From assembly GCA_937892525.1 (NCBI GenBank), contig CALAEV010000036.1, positions 1 through 25,197 on the forward strand: a stretch of 25,197 nt of DNA, read 5' to 3'. Position numbers and translations under genes: made by a program. Below, piece after piece: positions 8,901 to 17,083 of this stretch. A model generated the notes under the pieces. That model saw nothing but the letters and a program-made list of their open reading frames with translations. It made no database searches and was not told the origin of the DNA. The stretch comes from an uncultured Clostridia bacterium (GTDB lineage Bacteria; Bacillota; Clostridia; Oscillospirales; Acutalibacteraceae). Numbering within the stretch: position 1 is the stretch's first letter; the number at the start of each line of letters is the position of its first letter.

Positions 8901-9869
8901 TTAACCTCTTTTGAAAATTCGCTTAAGCAAACGTTTAACTCGTCCAAACTGTTTCAATATAGGATTAGGATAGCCCCAAATTTTATCTACAGTATCGTCA
9001 TATTCTGTATCACACATAACAAAATCTGGGTGAATTAATGGACTTTCTATTGGCTCAGTAGGAATGAAATGTAACATCCCCTTTTGCCATTTAGAACTAA
9101 TATTTGAATTAGCATGAGTTGATGATTCGCCAACACCTATGTTATGTATAAGATTTGTTCTTGGAACAATTGAAAGATAACCTTTATACATTTTGAGATA
9201 TCCAAACTGTGAATCCCAATATGATATGTTCTCACCATTTTTTACACGTTCAGTTGTCTTTAACCACAATTTTACCTTAGCATCTTTTGCTCTATTAAAC
9301 GTGATTTGCTTCTTTATTAAATTTTGAACATATGGAGAGTCTAAAGATGCAACCGTATAATCATAATCTTTCCATACTCTTGCCCATGTTCCCCAACCCC
9401 AGATAGCAGCCGTTTTGGTAAAGCAATAACTATATTTATCACAATTCCATGTTCTTAAATGATTAAGACCACTTACCATACCGATTCGCTCGTCATCCTT
9501 GTATTTTTCAAGAAGCTCTGCCATATAAGGGAAAAATGTTTCATCAGGAATGCAATCATCTTCAAGAATTACTATTCTGTCAACAATGGATAGTGCCCAT
9601 GAAATTGCAGATTGAGGACGAACACCGCAACCAAGATTAACGTCAGAATAATTTGTATGCACTTCACATTCCCAATCAACATTAGACGCTATTCTTTTGC
9701 ATTCTTCTATTTTTTCAATATCATCTGGTCTATTTTCACGAGGGCCATCACAAGCAAGAAAAAGTTTAGATGGACGTGCTTTTTTTACTGCCTCAAAAAC
9801 TTTTTCAAAAGTATCTGGTCTTGTGAAAAAAATCAATAATACCGGAACATCTGTCTTGTAGTTTTTCAT
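8901..9869 (-). CDS. GNT-I-like / HlpA-like glycosyltransferase
   Basis: A 322-residue GT-A-like protein. VPVLLIFFTRPDTFEKVFEA (8-27) starts the nucleotide-binding fold; a DXD-equivalent EDDCIPD occurs at 103-109; WGWGTWARVW (157-166) is a hallmark of bacterial proteins related to eukaryotic GNT-I and to the so-called hemolytic protein HlpA group. The C-terminus has PRTNLIHNIGVGESSTHAN (about 236-254). It probably adds a sugar to the lipid-linked intermediate; donor and linkage are unknown. ATG 9869 has an AGGTG site; the gene sits between a GT4 and a GT2 with gaps of 18 and 2 bases. The older 'hemolytic protein' label for relatives has no support here. Confidence 0.85.
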   Translation of the reverse strand: MKNYKTDVPVLLIFFTRPDTFEKVFEAVKKARPSKLFLACDGPRENRPDDIEKIEECKRIASNVDWECEVHTNYSDVNLGCGVRPQSAISWALSIVDRIVILEDDCIPDETFFPYMAELLEKYKDDERIGMVSGLNHLRTWNCDKYSYCFTKTAAIWGWGTWARVWKDYDYTVASLDSPYVQNLIKKQITFNRAKDAKVKLWLKTTERVKNGENISYWDSQFGYLKMYKGYLSIVPRTNLIHNIGVGESSTHANSNISSKWQKGMLHFIPTEPIESPLIHPDFVMCDTEYDDTVDKIWGYPNPILKQFGRVKRLLKRIFKRG

Positions 9870-9887
9870 AGCAAATCACCTACCAAT

Positions 9888-11144
9888 TCAATTTCTTTCT
9901 ATTATCAAATTATACACATTAATCATATCTTCAATGTTTTTAACTCTATCATGCATGACCTCTGCATCTTTAACGGCATTTCGCGAAAACTTAACAGCCA
10001 AATCGTCATTTTCGAAAAGTTCAATGATTCTACCTGCAAGATATTCAACCTCGTTAAAGTCGAAGAAAAATCCGCTAATGCCATCTTTAAGAAGATGAGT
10101 CATACCGCCACGATAAGATGCGAGGCATGGAGTACCAATATGCATAGCTTCACGCAATGTTGCTGATGCATTTTCCATAGATGAAGGAATTACGCACACA
10201 TGAGATGTTCTCATCACATTAATTACACCGTTAGCATCAAGTCTTGGCAAAAATTCAAGATTTTCTTTAAGTCCTAAATCTTCAATAAGTTTATGGCAGT
10301 ATTTTGAGTAACCACCTTTAACAACAATATTACCATCAGGAGCTTCAGGAGATAAAACTCTCATTTTTACATTAGGAAATTTCTCTTTTACAATTGCAAG
10401 AGCCTGAAGAGCTATATGTCCGCCTTTGAATGGTGTTTGTGGAGAATTGGATGCATAAATAGTATGCTTTTCAGCACTATCTAGCGACCATTTTTCACTA
10501 TTATAAAATTCTTCACGAAGGTTGTAGTTACAACGGAAATACTTGATGTCCTTATTAACTGACTCCATCCAGAATTTATCCCAATCAGTTCTACCTGTTG
10601 CATACTGACAACGGGAAATAATTTCTTTTTCATACTTACTGTTTTTCTTCATTAATTGTTTTCTTTCAAACATACCGTTCAAATGAAGCCAATCACTCTT
10701 TGTACGATATTTTAGTTTTTGCCAGAATGTTAACTCACCGTCATTTTTCTCGGCAATTTTATTAATGATGCCCTGTATAGTAACAAGGTACTTTTTGTTT
10801 GGATATTCATTCATATATGGCAATGCATGGCTATATTCAGTACCATGAATGTGAACGATATCAGGCTTGAAATCTTCTTCAATTTGTTTCCAATAATTAA
10901 TACTCTTGTTGTTATAGAACAAAAGCTGTTTTCCACCACCTGGAAGAATATAATAAGTTTTATTATTAATTTCTATTTTCTTGAACTCATTGCCTTGAAC
11001 ACACGCAACGGCAAGCTCTATATTTTCATTTTCAGCAATTCTATTTGACAAATCTATCATCCATGTACCACTTGGGCTTGTCTGAACTCCAAGAAATTCC
11101 GCCGCCTCAGGTAATAGCATATTTACAATCCATAAAACTTTCAT
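9888..11144 (-). CDS. GT4 family glycosyltransferase (GT-B fold)
   Basis: A 418-residue retaining GT-B enzyme. The N-terminal domain has MKVLWIVNMLLPEAAEFLGV and the acceptor-side DIVHIHGTEYSHALPYM (95-111). The C-terminal donor domain has TIYASNSPQTPFKGGHIALQ (228-247) and a full E-x7-E motif, Glu324-Glu332 in ENASATLREAMHIGTPC. It has no transmembrane segment and should act on the lipid-linked oligosaccharide at the cytoplasmic face. ATG 11144 is preceded by GGGAG; the gene lies 17 bases downstream of the EpsG gene and 18 upstream of the GNT-I-like gene. Specificity cannot be read from the sequence. Confidence 0.92.
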   Translation of the reverse strand: MKVLWIVNMLLPEAAEFLGVQTSPSGTWMIDLSNRIAENENIELAVACVQGNEFKKIEINNKTYYILPGGGKQLLFYNNKSINYWKQIEEDFKPDIVHIHGTEYSHALPYMNEYPNKKYLVTIQGIINKIAEKNDGELTFWQKLKYRTKSDWLHLNGMFERKQLMKKNSKYEKEIISRCQYATGRTDWDKFWMESVNKDIKYFRCNYNLREEFYNSEKWSLDSAEKHTIYASNSPQTPFKGGHIALQALAIVKEKFPNVKMRVLSPEAPDGNIVVKGGYSKYCHKLIEDLGLKENLEFLPRLDANGVINVMRTSHVCVIPSSMENASATLREAMHIGTPCLASYRGGMTHLLKDGISGFFFDFNEVEYLAGRIIELFENDDLAVKFSRNAVKDAEVMHDRVKNIEDMINVYNLIIERN

Positions 11145-11161
11145 TACTTTCTCTCCCTTCT

Positions 11162-12223
11162 TTATTGCCAGAAGAACATATAATAAGGTCGTTTACTTAT
11201 TAAGAATAATAGCATTACGATCACGCCTACAAAATATACAAATACTCTATATTCTTTCTTTACTGATAAAACCATTTCTGGAATTGTTATCATAATAATC
11301 AATGAGTAGTACTGTTGAATACGCATAAAACTTTGCTGTTGCGCAACTAACAAAGTAGTTAATAATGTTAAATATACCATACTATAGATATTGCTTGTAT
11401 CTTCTCTTCTTTTTTGTATCCATGGATATAAAGCAAATGAAACTATACAAACTGCAACCATTAACAAAACAAAGGTTTCTGTTCCGCCACCTTCATAAAA
11501 GATTTGTTCTTCCTCAAAGCCAAATAAAAATGCAATTGGCGCATATAAAGTTTCACCTAACGCAACAACTATTATAAGAATAATCGCCATTGCACCTATA
11601 TAAATTGGCGTTATAGCTATATTGGCAATAAAATAATACGGAAGAAACACCAATGAAGATTTGTGAAGCATAAAAGCTATAAACGCTACAACTGCAAATT
11701 TAATTGGTTTCTTCTCTTTTGCAAATTCATAACCCAAGAAAACAATAAGGGCTGTCGCTAAGGTTTGTCTGTGACCAGTAACAGAGAAGAAGGAATAGAA
11801 TAAGACAGAATAAACAATAAAACTTAATTCTGGCATAGACGAGTATTTATATATCCATCTCGCCATCAATCCTATAAATACAACTGCAATAAAAATCAAA
11901 AAAAGCTGATAACTATCTGAAAAAATTTGAAATACCTTTTGCAACAAATAATATCCTGGGTCTTTTATATCAAAACCATTGAACAAATAGTTATAACAAT
12001 TTGATAAAATTGCATTCCAAGAAATATTTTTTGCTCTTTCAAAACTCTCAGCATAAACTAGTGTATCAGCTCCTACCGACCTATGTCGAAGTCCTGAAAT
12101 TAAAATCCACTGGAGTGCAACAATTCCACAATATATTTTTTTCTTTTTCTCAGTTGGTTTGTATTTTAATAAAATTACGCCCCATAAAAGTATTAGGGCA
12201 ATGTTTATAAGATAAACTAACAT
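11162..12223 (-). CDS. epsG: EpsG-family polysaccharide polymerase
   Basis: A 353-residue polytopic membrane protein. Signature segments are ISGLRHRSVGADTLVYAESF (about residues 42-61 of the refined start), GHRQTLATALIVFLGYEFA and AFMLHKSSLVFLPYYF, which match the EpsG family of Wzy-like polymerases. It would polymerise repeat units outside the membrane. The start is set at ATG 12223: the AAAGGAG ribosome site (12232-12238) sits 8 bases before it, whereas the GTG three codons upstream (12230-12232) overlaps that same site and is unlikely to be used. It is the second polymerase-type gene in the operon and is separated from the first by a flippase and four glycosyltransferases. Confidence 0.85.
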   Translation of the reverse strand: MLVYLINIALILLWGVILLKYKPTEKKKKIYCGIVALQWILISGLRHRSVGADTLVYAESFERAKNISWNAILSNCYNYLFNGFDIKDPGYYLLQKVFQIFSDSYQLFLIFIAVVFIGLMARWIYKYSSMPELSFIVYSVLFYSFFSVTGHRQTLATALIVFLGYEFAKEKKPIKFAVVAFIAFMLHKSSLVFLPYYFIANIAITPIYIGAMAIILIIVVALGETLYAPIAFLFGFEEEQIFYEGGGTETFVLLMVAVCIVSFALYPWIQKRREDTSNIYSMVYLTLLTTLLVAQQQSFMRIQQYYSLIIMITIPEMVLSVKKEYRVFVYFVGVIVMLLFLISKRPYYMFFWQ

Positions 12224-12231
12224 TTTGTGCA

Positions 12232-12238
12232 CTCCTTT
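12232..12238 (-). promoter_or_regulatory. Ribosome binding site fixing the EpsG start
   Basis: On the minus strand AAAGGAG occupies 12238-12232 and is followed by 8 bases and ATG at 12223. The in-frame GTG at 12232 uses the last G of this site, so it cannot be served by it. This decides the start three codons inside the longest open frame. Confidence 0.8.
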
Positions 12239-12269
12239 CTAAAAAAATATTTTACAAGCATTTTAAACT

Positions 12270-13202
12270 TTAAAAGATTGATTTTTCAAATATGTCGGTT
12301 TCAGCAAACCATCCATATGTTCCATCAACTAAACGATATCTAAGTAATTCAATAGCAATTTTATCTCCACAACAAACAAGTATTCCACCTGATTCAGTTA
12401 TGCCAATAATATCGCCCACATTACTATCTGGATATGATTTTTTTGTGTTAAATGTTGATAACACATATATTTTTTCATCATTATGCATAAAGAAAGCGCC
12501 TGGATAAGGTTCTGTTTGTGCCCTAATAAAATCATGAACCTCTTTTGCACTATTATTAAAATCTATGATACCGTCAGCAGGCGTCCTTTTTTTATAATAA
12601 GTTGCCTTACTCTCATCTAACTCAATAGTTTCAAATACGCCATTACTCCATTTATCAACGTTTTTAAGAATTATTTTTTTTGCACATAATGCAACCTTGT
12701 CGTATACAGTCTTTACATTATCATATTCACAAATTTCAAAAAATTCTTGAGCATACACATCACCACGGTCATATTCGTCAACCATTTTAAAGAAGGTGTC
12801 GCCCCAGCTTGTTTCACCCGTCAATATTGCCCAGTTAACACATGCGGCACCACGACCCTTTGGCAATGGTGCTGGATGTTCACCAATACAACCATATGTA
12901 GGGACACTTAACAACTCAGACTTAAATTTTTGTGACCAGCCTGTTTGTATTATGATGTCAGGTTTTTTATCTTTAATCCAATCTAAAGTAACTTGGTCAT
13001 TTACATTATTACAAAAATGCAAAGGAATATTGTATTTGGCAGCAGTATCTAAATATGTACGATAGTTTGCCTTATCCATTCCACGTGTAGTATTCAAATT
13101 TACAATACCAACTATTTCGCTTTCGATATTTTTAGAATGCATAATTCCATCTATCATAGTTTGACCAACATTAGTACATGAAACGAATAAAATTTTCCCC
13201 AT
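12270..13202 (-). CDS. Formyltransferase family protein (candidate sugar N-formyltransferase)
   Basis: A 310-residue protein with the N10-formyl-tetrahydrofolate-dependent formyltransferase fold. Residues 101-118 read PTYGCIGEHPAPLPKGRG, the Fmt/GART active-site loop; His109 matches the catalytic His and Asp145 in EYDRGD matches the catalytic Asp. The canonical Asn two residues before the His is Gly107, a change I recall in the 'formyltransferase family' subgroup outside tRNA and purine enzymes. The C-terminal part has TYYKKRTPADGIIDF and an FIRAQTEPYPGAFF stretch like the Fmt/ArnA C-domain. Next to a PIG-L deacetylase (4-base gap, likely coupled) and inside a glycan operon, it most likely formylates an amino sugar rather than Met-tRNA. 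ATG 13202 has a GAGG site. The 46 bases after its stop hold nothing beyond the next ribosome site. Confidence 0.85.
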   Translation of the reverse strand: MGKILFVSCTNVGQTMIDGIMHSKNIESEIVGIVNLNTTRGMDKANYRTYLDTAAKYNIPLHFCNNVNDQVTLDWIKDKKPDIIIQTGWSQKFKSELLSVPTYGCIGEHPAPLPKGRGAACVNWAILTGETSWGDTFFKMVDEYDRGDVYAQEFFEICEYDNVKTVYDKVALCAKKIILKNVDKWSNGVFETIELDESKATYYKKRTPADGIIDFNNSAKEVHDFIRAQTEPYPGAFFMHNDEKIYVLSTFNTKKSYPDSNVGDIIGITESGGILVCCGDKIAIELLRYRLVDGTYGWFAETDIFEKSIF

Positions 13203-13206
13203 AATC

Positions 13207-13842
13207 TTACCTCACTAAAAATTTAATCGCTCTGAATCCTTCAGCATATTCAACTTTGTTAGAATAACCCATTACATGGTTTCTTTCAACATTTATTTGA
13301 AATAATTTGTTAAATCTATTATGTTCTTCACCATATTGTTCCAATGCACTAATTTTTTTCTCAATGTAATCGCTTATATCAACAAAAAATGTTGGATAAA
13401 ACGCATTATTTAACACATATCCATTACTTTGATACTGAAAAATGTTATCGCAATGTCTTGCAGCAGTTAAACATATTTTTGCAGCTTCAACGTGGTCTTG
13501 ATTCATGTCACTATCAAAATGCATAAAAACAGTATCAATATCATACTTATATATAATATTTTCTACTCTTTGCATAGTTTCAGTGCAATAAACAAGTTTT
13601 GTGCATTCTATTGGTTCAAATTCTGTAATCTCTTTTACCCCTAAAATTTCACAAGCTTTTGCACTTTGTGAAACACTTGTTTCATATTCTACGTTTATAT
13701 TCATATGATGAAATCTTGTAACATTATCTGTGAGAGTCAATTTATACACATTTTTACCCTCATCAGCAAGCTTTGCTGCAGTTCCCCCTGCACCGAGTTC
13801 TGCGTCATCATAATGAGCACCAATTATTAAAATATTTTTCAT
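13207..13842 (-). CDS. PIG-L/LmbE family N-deacetylase
   Basis: A 211-residue zinc-dependent deacetylase of the LmbE/PIG-L family. The start motif AHYDDAELGAGG (9-20; His10 and Asp13 are predicted zinc/catalytic positions) and HFDSDMNQDH (108-117; His117 as third ligand) are both intact. Relatives remove acetyl from GlcNAc-containing lipids, mycothiol or bacillithiol precursors, or antibiotics. Sitting between a GT-B gene and a formyltransferase, it likely deacetylates an N-acetylamino sugar that is then formylated. The start is ATG 13842, with AAAGGAG (13853-13859) embedded in the last codons of the upstream gene; a frame opening 10 codons earlier at 13872 would overlap that gene and lacks such a site. 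Substrate (nucleotide sugar or lipid-linked glycan) is unknown. Confidence 0.9.
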   Translation of the reverse strand: MKNILIIGAHYDDAELGAGGTAAKLADEGKNVYKLTLTDNVTRFHHMNINVEYETSVSQSAKACEILGVKEITEFEPIECTKLVYCTETMQRVENIIYKYDIDTVFMHFDSDMNQDHVEAAKICLTAARHCDNIFQYQSNGYVLNNAFYPTFFVDISDYIEKKISALEQYGEEHNRFNKLFQINVERNHVMGYSNKVEYAEGFRAIKFLVR

Positions 13843-13846
13843 AAAT

Positions 13847-15151
13847 TTAGTTCTCCTTTTCACTTTTCTCAAATATACATTTCAAGTCATTAAATAACAT
13901 ATTTTTCATTTTTTCATTACTATAATTTTGCTTGCCACACATATATGCTTTTATTGAATACTCATCAAGTGTTTCTTTGTTTTTAATGAGTTGTTCTAAC
14001 TTTTGTTTTATTTCTTTCTTTTTAGTGGCAATCATAGCACCGCTATTTCTTCGCAATTCGTCTATTGATGCTACATCGTGTGGTGCAACTGCAAATATTG
14101 GACGAGCTTCTTTACAGTAGTCAACTATTTTTGTTGAAAAAGACTGATGCAACAAGCATCTGTTTCTTAAATCAAATCCTTCAACCTGTACTACTATATC
14201 CGCTTCTTTTTGTATTTCACTTACTTCGGATGCAGGAACAGCACCTCTTATAACTGATGTGTCAACTACATTTAATTTTTCCATCATTTTCTTAGTTAAT
14301 GGTGTAGTTGTATATATATTAAGTTGAGCCTTAATTTCATCTTTATTTATCTCTTTTAATGCATCAACTATTAGTGCAAGTGTTTTCCAGCGATTAGTTG
14401 CAATGTTTCCTGTAAATACTAACTGTAATGGTTTGTTGTATTCACTTTTAATTGGTGCATCACCTGAAAAATCAGCTGATTTTGTAAGTATTTTACATTC
14501 CTTGTTAAAAATTCTTTCGTATTCATTTTTTTGAATATTTGAAATCACATAAAACAAATCTGCTTTTTCAGCAACCTTACGCATTGTTCTTCTATTATTA
14601 ATATGTCGTATCCAACGTAAAGGCGAAATATAAAACTGTCTAAACGAATAATTATTATCCCAAGCATATAAAACAAGTTTTTTGTTCGCAAGTTTTGTTA
14701 CGTGTAAAATCAATCTATTTAAAAAAGAAGAATCAGACAAAAGAGTAAACACAATATCAGGATTATAATCTTCAACAAATTTTTTAAGTTCAGGTGATTT
14801 CCATCTACCAATTTTCCATATAAAATCCTGAAGCCAAAAAAATACAATCCATCTACGAGTCTTTATAAAATCAATTATACTCTGTTCTTTTTTTGTGTTT
14901 TGTACCTTTGGCGCTTCGTCACTTTTTCTACTTTCAACATAAACACCAACTGGTGTTTTTTTTATGAGATTATTTACAAGCACTTTTTCAGTAATGCAAA
15001 AGGCTTGTGAAATTTCCTTATCAGGTGTCCCTGATCTTGTATAAATACTTGCAAGCTCTACATTTTCCATATCACTAAAAAGATTTATAAATGTATTGCC
15101 TATGCTTATCTCTTTATTTAGTGGTGATGAAGAAACAAAAAGTATCTTCAA
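13847..15151 (-). CDS. GT-B fold glycosyltransferase (GT4-like, TTG start)
   Basis: A 434-residue protein with two Rossmann-like halves. The N-terminus is MKILFVSSSPLNKE when read from TTG 15151; PDIVFTLLSDSSFLNRLILH (about 130-150) and KLVLYAWDNNYSFRQF follow. The second half has QLVFTGNIATNRWKTLALIV (about 244-263) and a divergent terminal motif LHQSFSTKIVDYCKEARPIF, replacing the usual E-x7-E region. It probably transfers a sugar to the lipid-linked glycan. The TTG is chosen because AAAGGGAG (15160-15167) lies 8 bases before it; the GTG three codons earlier overlaps that site. The two ends are tightly joined to TupA-like (about 36 bases) and PIG-L (4 bases) genes. Specificity is unknown. 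Confidence 0.82.
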   Translation of the reverse strand: MKILFVSSSPLNKEISIGNTFINLFSDMENVELASIYTRSGTPDKEISQAFCITEKVLVNNLIKKTPVGVYVESRKSDEAPKVQNTKKEQSIIDFIKTRRWIVFFWLQDFIWKIGRWKSPELKKFVEDYNPDIVFTLLSDSSFLNRLILHVTKLANKKLVLYAWDNNYSFRQFYISPLRWIRHINNRRTMRKVAEKADLFYVISNIQKNEYERIFNKECKILTKSADFSGDAPIKSEYNKPLQLVFTGNIATNRWKTLALIVDALKEINKDEIKAQLNIYTTTPLTKKMMEKLNVVDTSVIRGAVPASEVSEIQKEADIVVQVEGFDLRNRCLLHQSFSTKIVDYCKEARPIFAVAPHDVASIDELRRNSGAMIATKKKEIKQKLEQLIKNKETLDEYSIKAYMCGKQNYSNEKMKNMLFNDLKCIFEKSEKEN

Positions 15152-15159
15152 AAATTTCA

Positions 15160-15167
15160 CTCCCTTT
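15160..15167 (-). promoter_or_regulatory. Ribosome binding site fixing a TTG start
   Basis: Minus-strand AAAGGGAG at 15167-15160, then 8 bases, then TTG at 15151. The in-frame GTG at 15160 shares its first base with the site, so it is a poor start. The resulting MKILFVSSS beginning is what GT-B enzymes usually show. Confidence 0.7.
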
Positions 15168-15187
15168 AATCACTATTTTTTAACGCT

Positions 15188-16081
15188 TTATGTAATATCT
15201 ATCCAATCGCCCAAACGGCGCTCCCACTTTTCAGGATGACAAAGCTGGAAGCCACCACCGTGGAAGAAGGTGTATTCACCAAAATAGATTTTTCCGTTAA
15301 GCTCGTACAAATCTATTCTTACATGACGCATACCTTGTGAAAGTTTTGCTGCAATTTCTTTCATTTCATCAAACTTTTCAGGCTTAGGGATTGGTTTATC
15401 TGCATTTGGGTGAATATTCACAAGGTCAAGATGATTGAAATTCATATCAAAGAAATCGAACTTACAATCTGTTGCTCTGTCGGTAGCAACAAACATAACC
15501 TTAGGCTCACCATTAAAGCAGAAGAATTTGTAATCTTCAATGCTTTTTTCAGGTGCATTTTCATCAATCATAAGTTGTTCTGCAATTATATATGGTTTTA
15601 TATCTCTATATGGATACTCACGACCTGCGTAATAAAAATCGCGTTTCAATCTTTTTGAGTAAAACTCTTTCATTTCATCAAAATCTGCTTGTGTGAGTGC
15701 ATTTTTGTCTTTAATTACCTTTGTACTACCTGAATCGTGATTACACTTCATTACAAACTGATTTGGTAATGAGTCAAAGTCTATATCTTCAAACTTTTCC
15801 CAAAAACCAAGAAGTGGAAAAAGGTGTTCTTCACCTAAAACTTCTGTTATATGGTCACGAACTGCAAGCTTATCAACAAGCTTACTGTATTCAGGTCTTC
15901 TGTCATTAACTTTAAGCCATTGTATTTTTTCGCAAAATCCCTTGGGATTTTTGAAATTTATGAACTTTCTTGTTGTAGCAAAATAAAACAACTGGAGATA
16001 TAATTTATCGGGTAAAAATGATAAAGCATACATTATTTTGCCACGAATATTTCGTCCAAAAATTTTTCGTAAATCAATCAT
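15188..16081 (-). CDS. TupA-like ATP-grasp protein
   Basis: A 297-residue protein of the ATPgrasp_TupA family. FKNPKGFCEKIQWLKVNDR (43-61), KCNHDSGSTKVI (112-123, ATP-binding loop), EDYKFFCFNGEPKVMFVATD (182-201) and RIDLYELNGKIYFGEYTFFH (255-274, metal-binding acids Asp257 and Glu269) are in the expected order. TupA was named from teichuronopeptide synthesis in an alkaliphilic Bacillus; relatives in glycan loci are predicted to ligate an amino acid or other amine to a carboxyl group. Two genes upstream and beyond, this operon encodes the enzymes for a hexosaminuronic acid, which would supply that carboxyl. ATG 16081 has a GTGAGG site, 15 bases after the epimerase stop. The activity is inferred from the family; a glycosyltransferase-like accessory role is not excluded. 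Confidence 0.85.
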   Translation of the reverse strand: MIDLRKIFGRNIRGKIMYALSFLPDKLYLQLFYFATTRKFINFKNPKGFCEKIQWLKVNDRRPEYSKLVDKLAVRDHITEVLGEEHLFPLLGFWEKFEDIDFDSLPNQFVMKCNHDSGSTKVIKDKNALTQADFDEMKEFYSKRLKRDFYYAGREYPYRDIKPYIIAEQLMIDENAPEKSIEDYKFFCFNGEPKVMFVATDRATDCKFDFFDMNFNHLDLVNIHPNADKPIPKPEKFDEMKEIAAKLSQGMRHVRIDLYELNGKIYFGEYTFFHGGGFQLCHPEKWERRLGDWIDIT

Positions 16082-16096
16082 TTTATTGCCTCACTA

Positions 16097-17071
16097 TTAT
16101 AAATTTTCTTTATACCATTCAATAGCTAATTTAATTCCGTCTTGGAAGCTATAATCAGGGTCATAGCCCAAAAGACGTTTTGCTTTTGAGATATCTGCGT
16201 TACTATGCTTGATATCACCCTTACGGTCCGGACCAAAGTTTGGCTCAATATCAAGACCCAACGCTGCAGTAAGTCCGTAATAAATATCAATAAGATATTC
16301 ACGACCACCATAAGCAACATTATATGCCTCACCTGCTGCCTCACTTGGTGCAAGACACGCTTTAAGGTTTGCTTCGATAACATTCTCAATGTATGTAAAG
16401 TCACGGCTCTGTTTACCATCACCATTGATTGTTGGTGTTTCGCCGTTAAGAAGTTGTTTTAAGAACTTTGGAATAACCGCTGCATAAGCACCATCTGGGT
16501 CCTGACGACGACCGAATACATTGAAATATCTCATTCCGTAAGTATCAAGTCCGTAGAGTTTTGTGTAAAGCTTGCCCCATTCTTCGTCACAACGCTTTGT
16601 GAGCGCATAAGGTGAAAGAAGGTTGCCTTCCCTACCCTCATACTTAGGAAGATTTGGCTCATCACCATAAACTGATGAGCTTGACGCATAAACGAATTTC
16701 TTAACGCCATTCTGACGAGCGGCTTCCATCATATTAAGAGTGCCTTCGATATTGTTTTTGCAATAGAAAAGAGGCATTTCAATTGAACGAGGAACACTAC
16801 CCCATGCAGCTTGGTTAAGGACATAGTCAACCCCCTCACAAGCCTTCATACAAGTATCAAGGTCCTTGATGTCACCTTTTATAAATGTATAGTTTGGGTT
16901 ATCAAGGAACATATCCACATTTTTCTGCTTACCTGTTGAAAGGTCGTCAAGCGCCTTTACTTTATAGCCCATATTAAGTATTGCTTCGCAAAGATTTGAG
17001 CCGATAAATCCTGCTGCACCTGTAACGAGGAATACTGAATTTTCAGGGAATTTCAAATGTTTGTAGCCCAT
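16097..17071 (-). CDS. UDP-N-acetylhexosamine(uronate) C4-epimerase, WbpP/TviC-like
   Basis: A 324-residue extended SDR enzyme. NAD-binding TGAAGFIG is at 17-24, the catalytic Ser is in YASSSSVYGD (128-137), and Tyr155/Lys159 form YxxxK in SPYALTK. NQAAWGSVPRSIEMP (86-100) and FNVFGRRQDPDGAYAAVIPK (183-202) closely follow the WbpP/TviC pattern. These interconvert UDP-GlcNAc/UDP-GalNAc or their 6-carboxylates at C4. The 6-dehydrogenase gene at 18720-20039 in the same operon forms the usual WbpO/WbpP (TviB/TviC) pair, so UDP-GalNAcA is the likely product. ATG 17071 has GGAG nearby. A UDP-glucose 4-epimerase role is less likely because of the GSVPRS segment. Confidence 0.9.
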   Translation of the reverse strand: MGYKHLKFPENSVFLVTGAAGFIGSNLCEAILNMGYKVKALDDLSTGKQKNVDMFLDNPNYTFIKGDIKDLDTCMKACEGVDYVLNQAAWGSVPRSIEMPLFYCKNNIEGTLNMMEAARQNGVKKFVYASSSSVYGDEPNLPKYEGREGNLLSPYALTKRCDEEWGKLYTKLYGLDTYGMRYFNVFGRRQDPDGAYAAVIPKFLKQLLNGETPTINGDGKQSRDFTYIENVIEANLKACLAPSEAAGEAYNVAYGGREYLIDIYYGLTAALGLDIEPNFGPDRKGDIKHSNADISKAKRLLGYDPDYSFQDGIKLAIEWYKENL

Positions 17072-17083
17072 TATAATTGCTCC

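Noticed and set aside
13843..13872. Ten-codon N-terminal extension of the PIG-L deacetylase
   Set aside because: It would overlap the upstream gene by 26 bases, gives a basic tail before the conserved MKNILIIGAHYDD start, and the strong AAAGGAG site serves the inner ATG at 13842.
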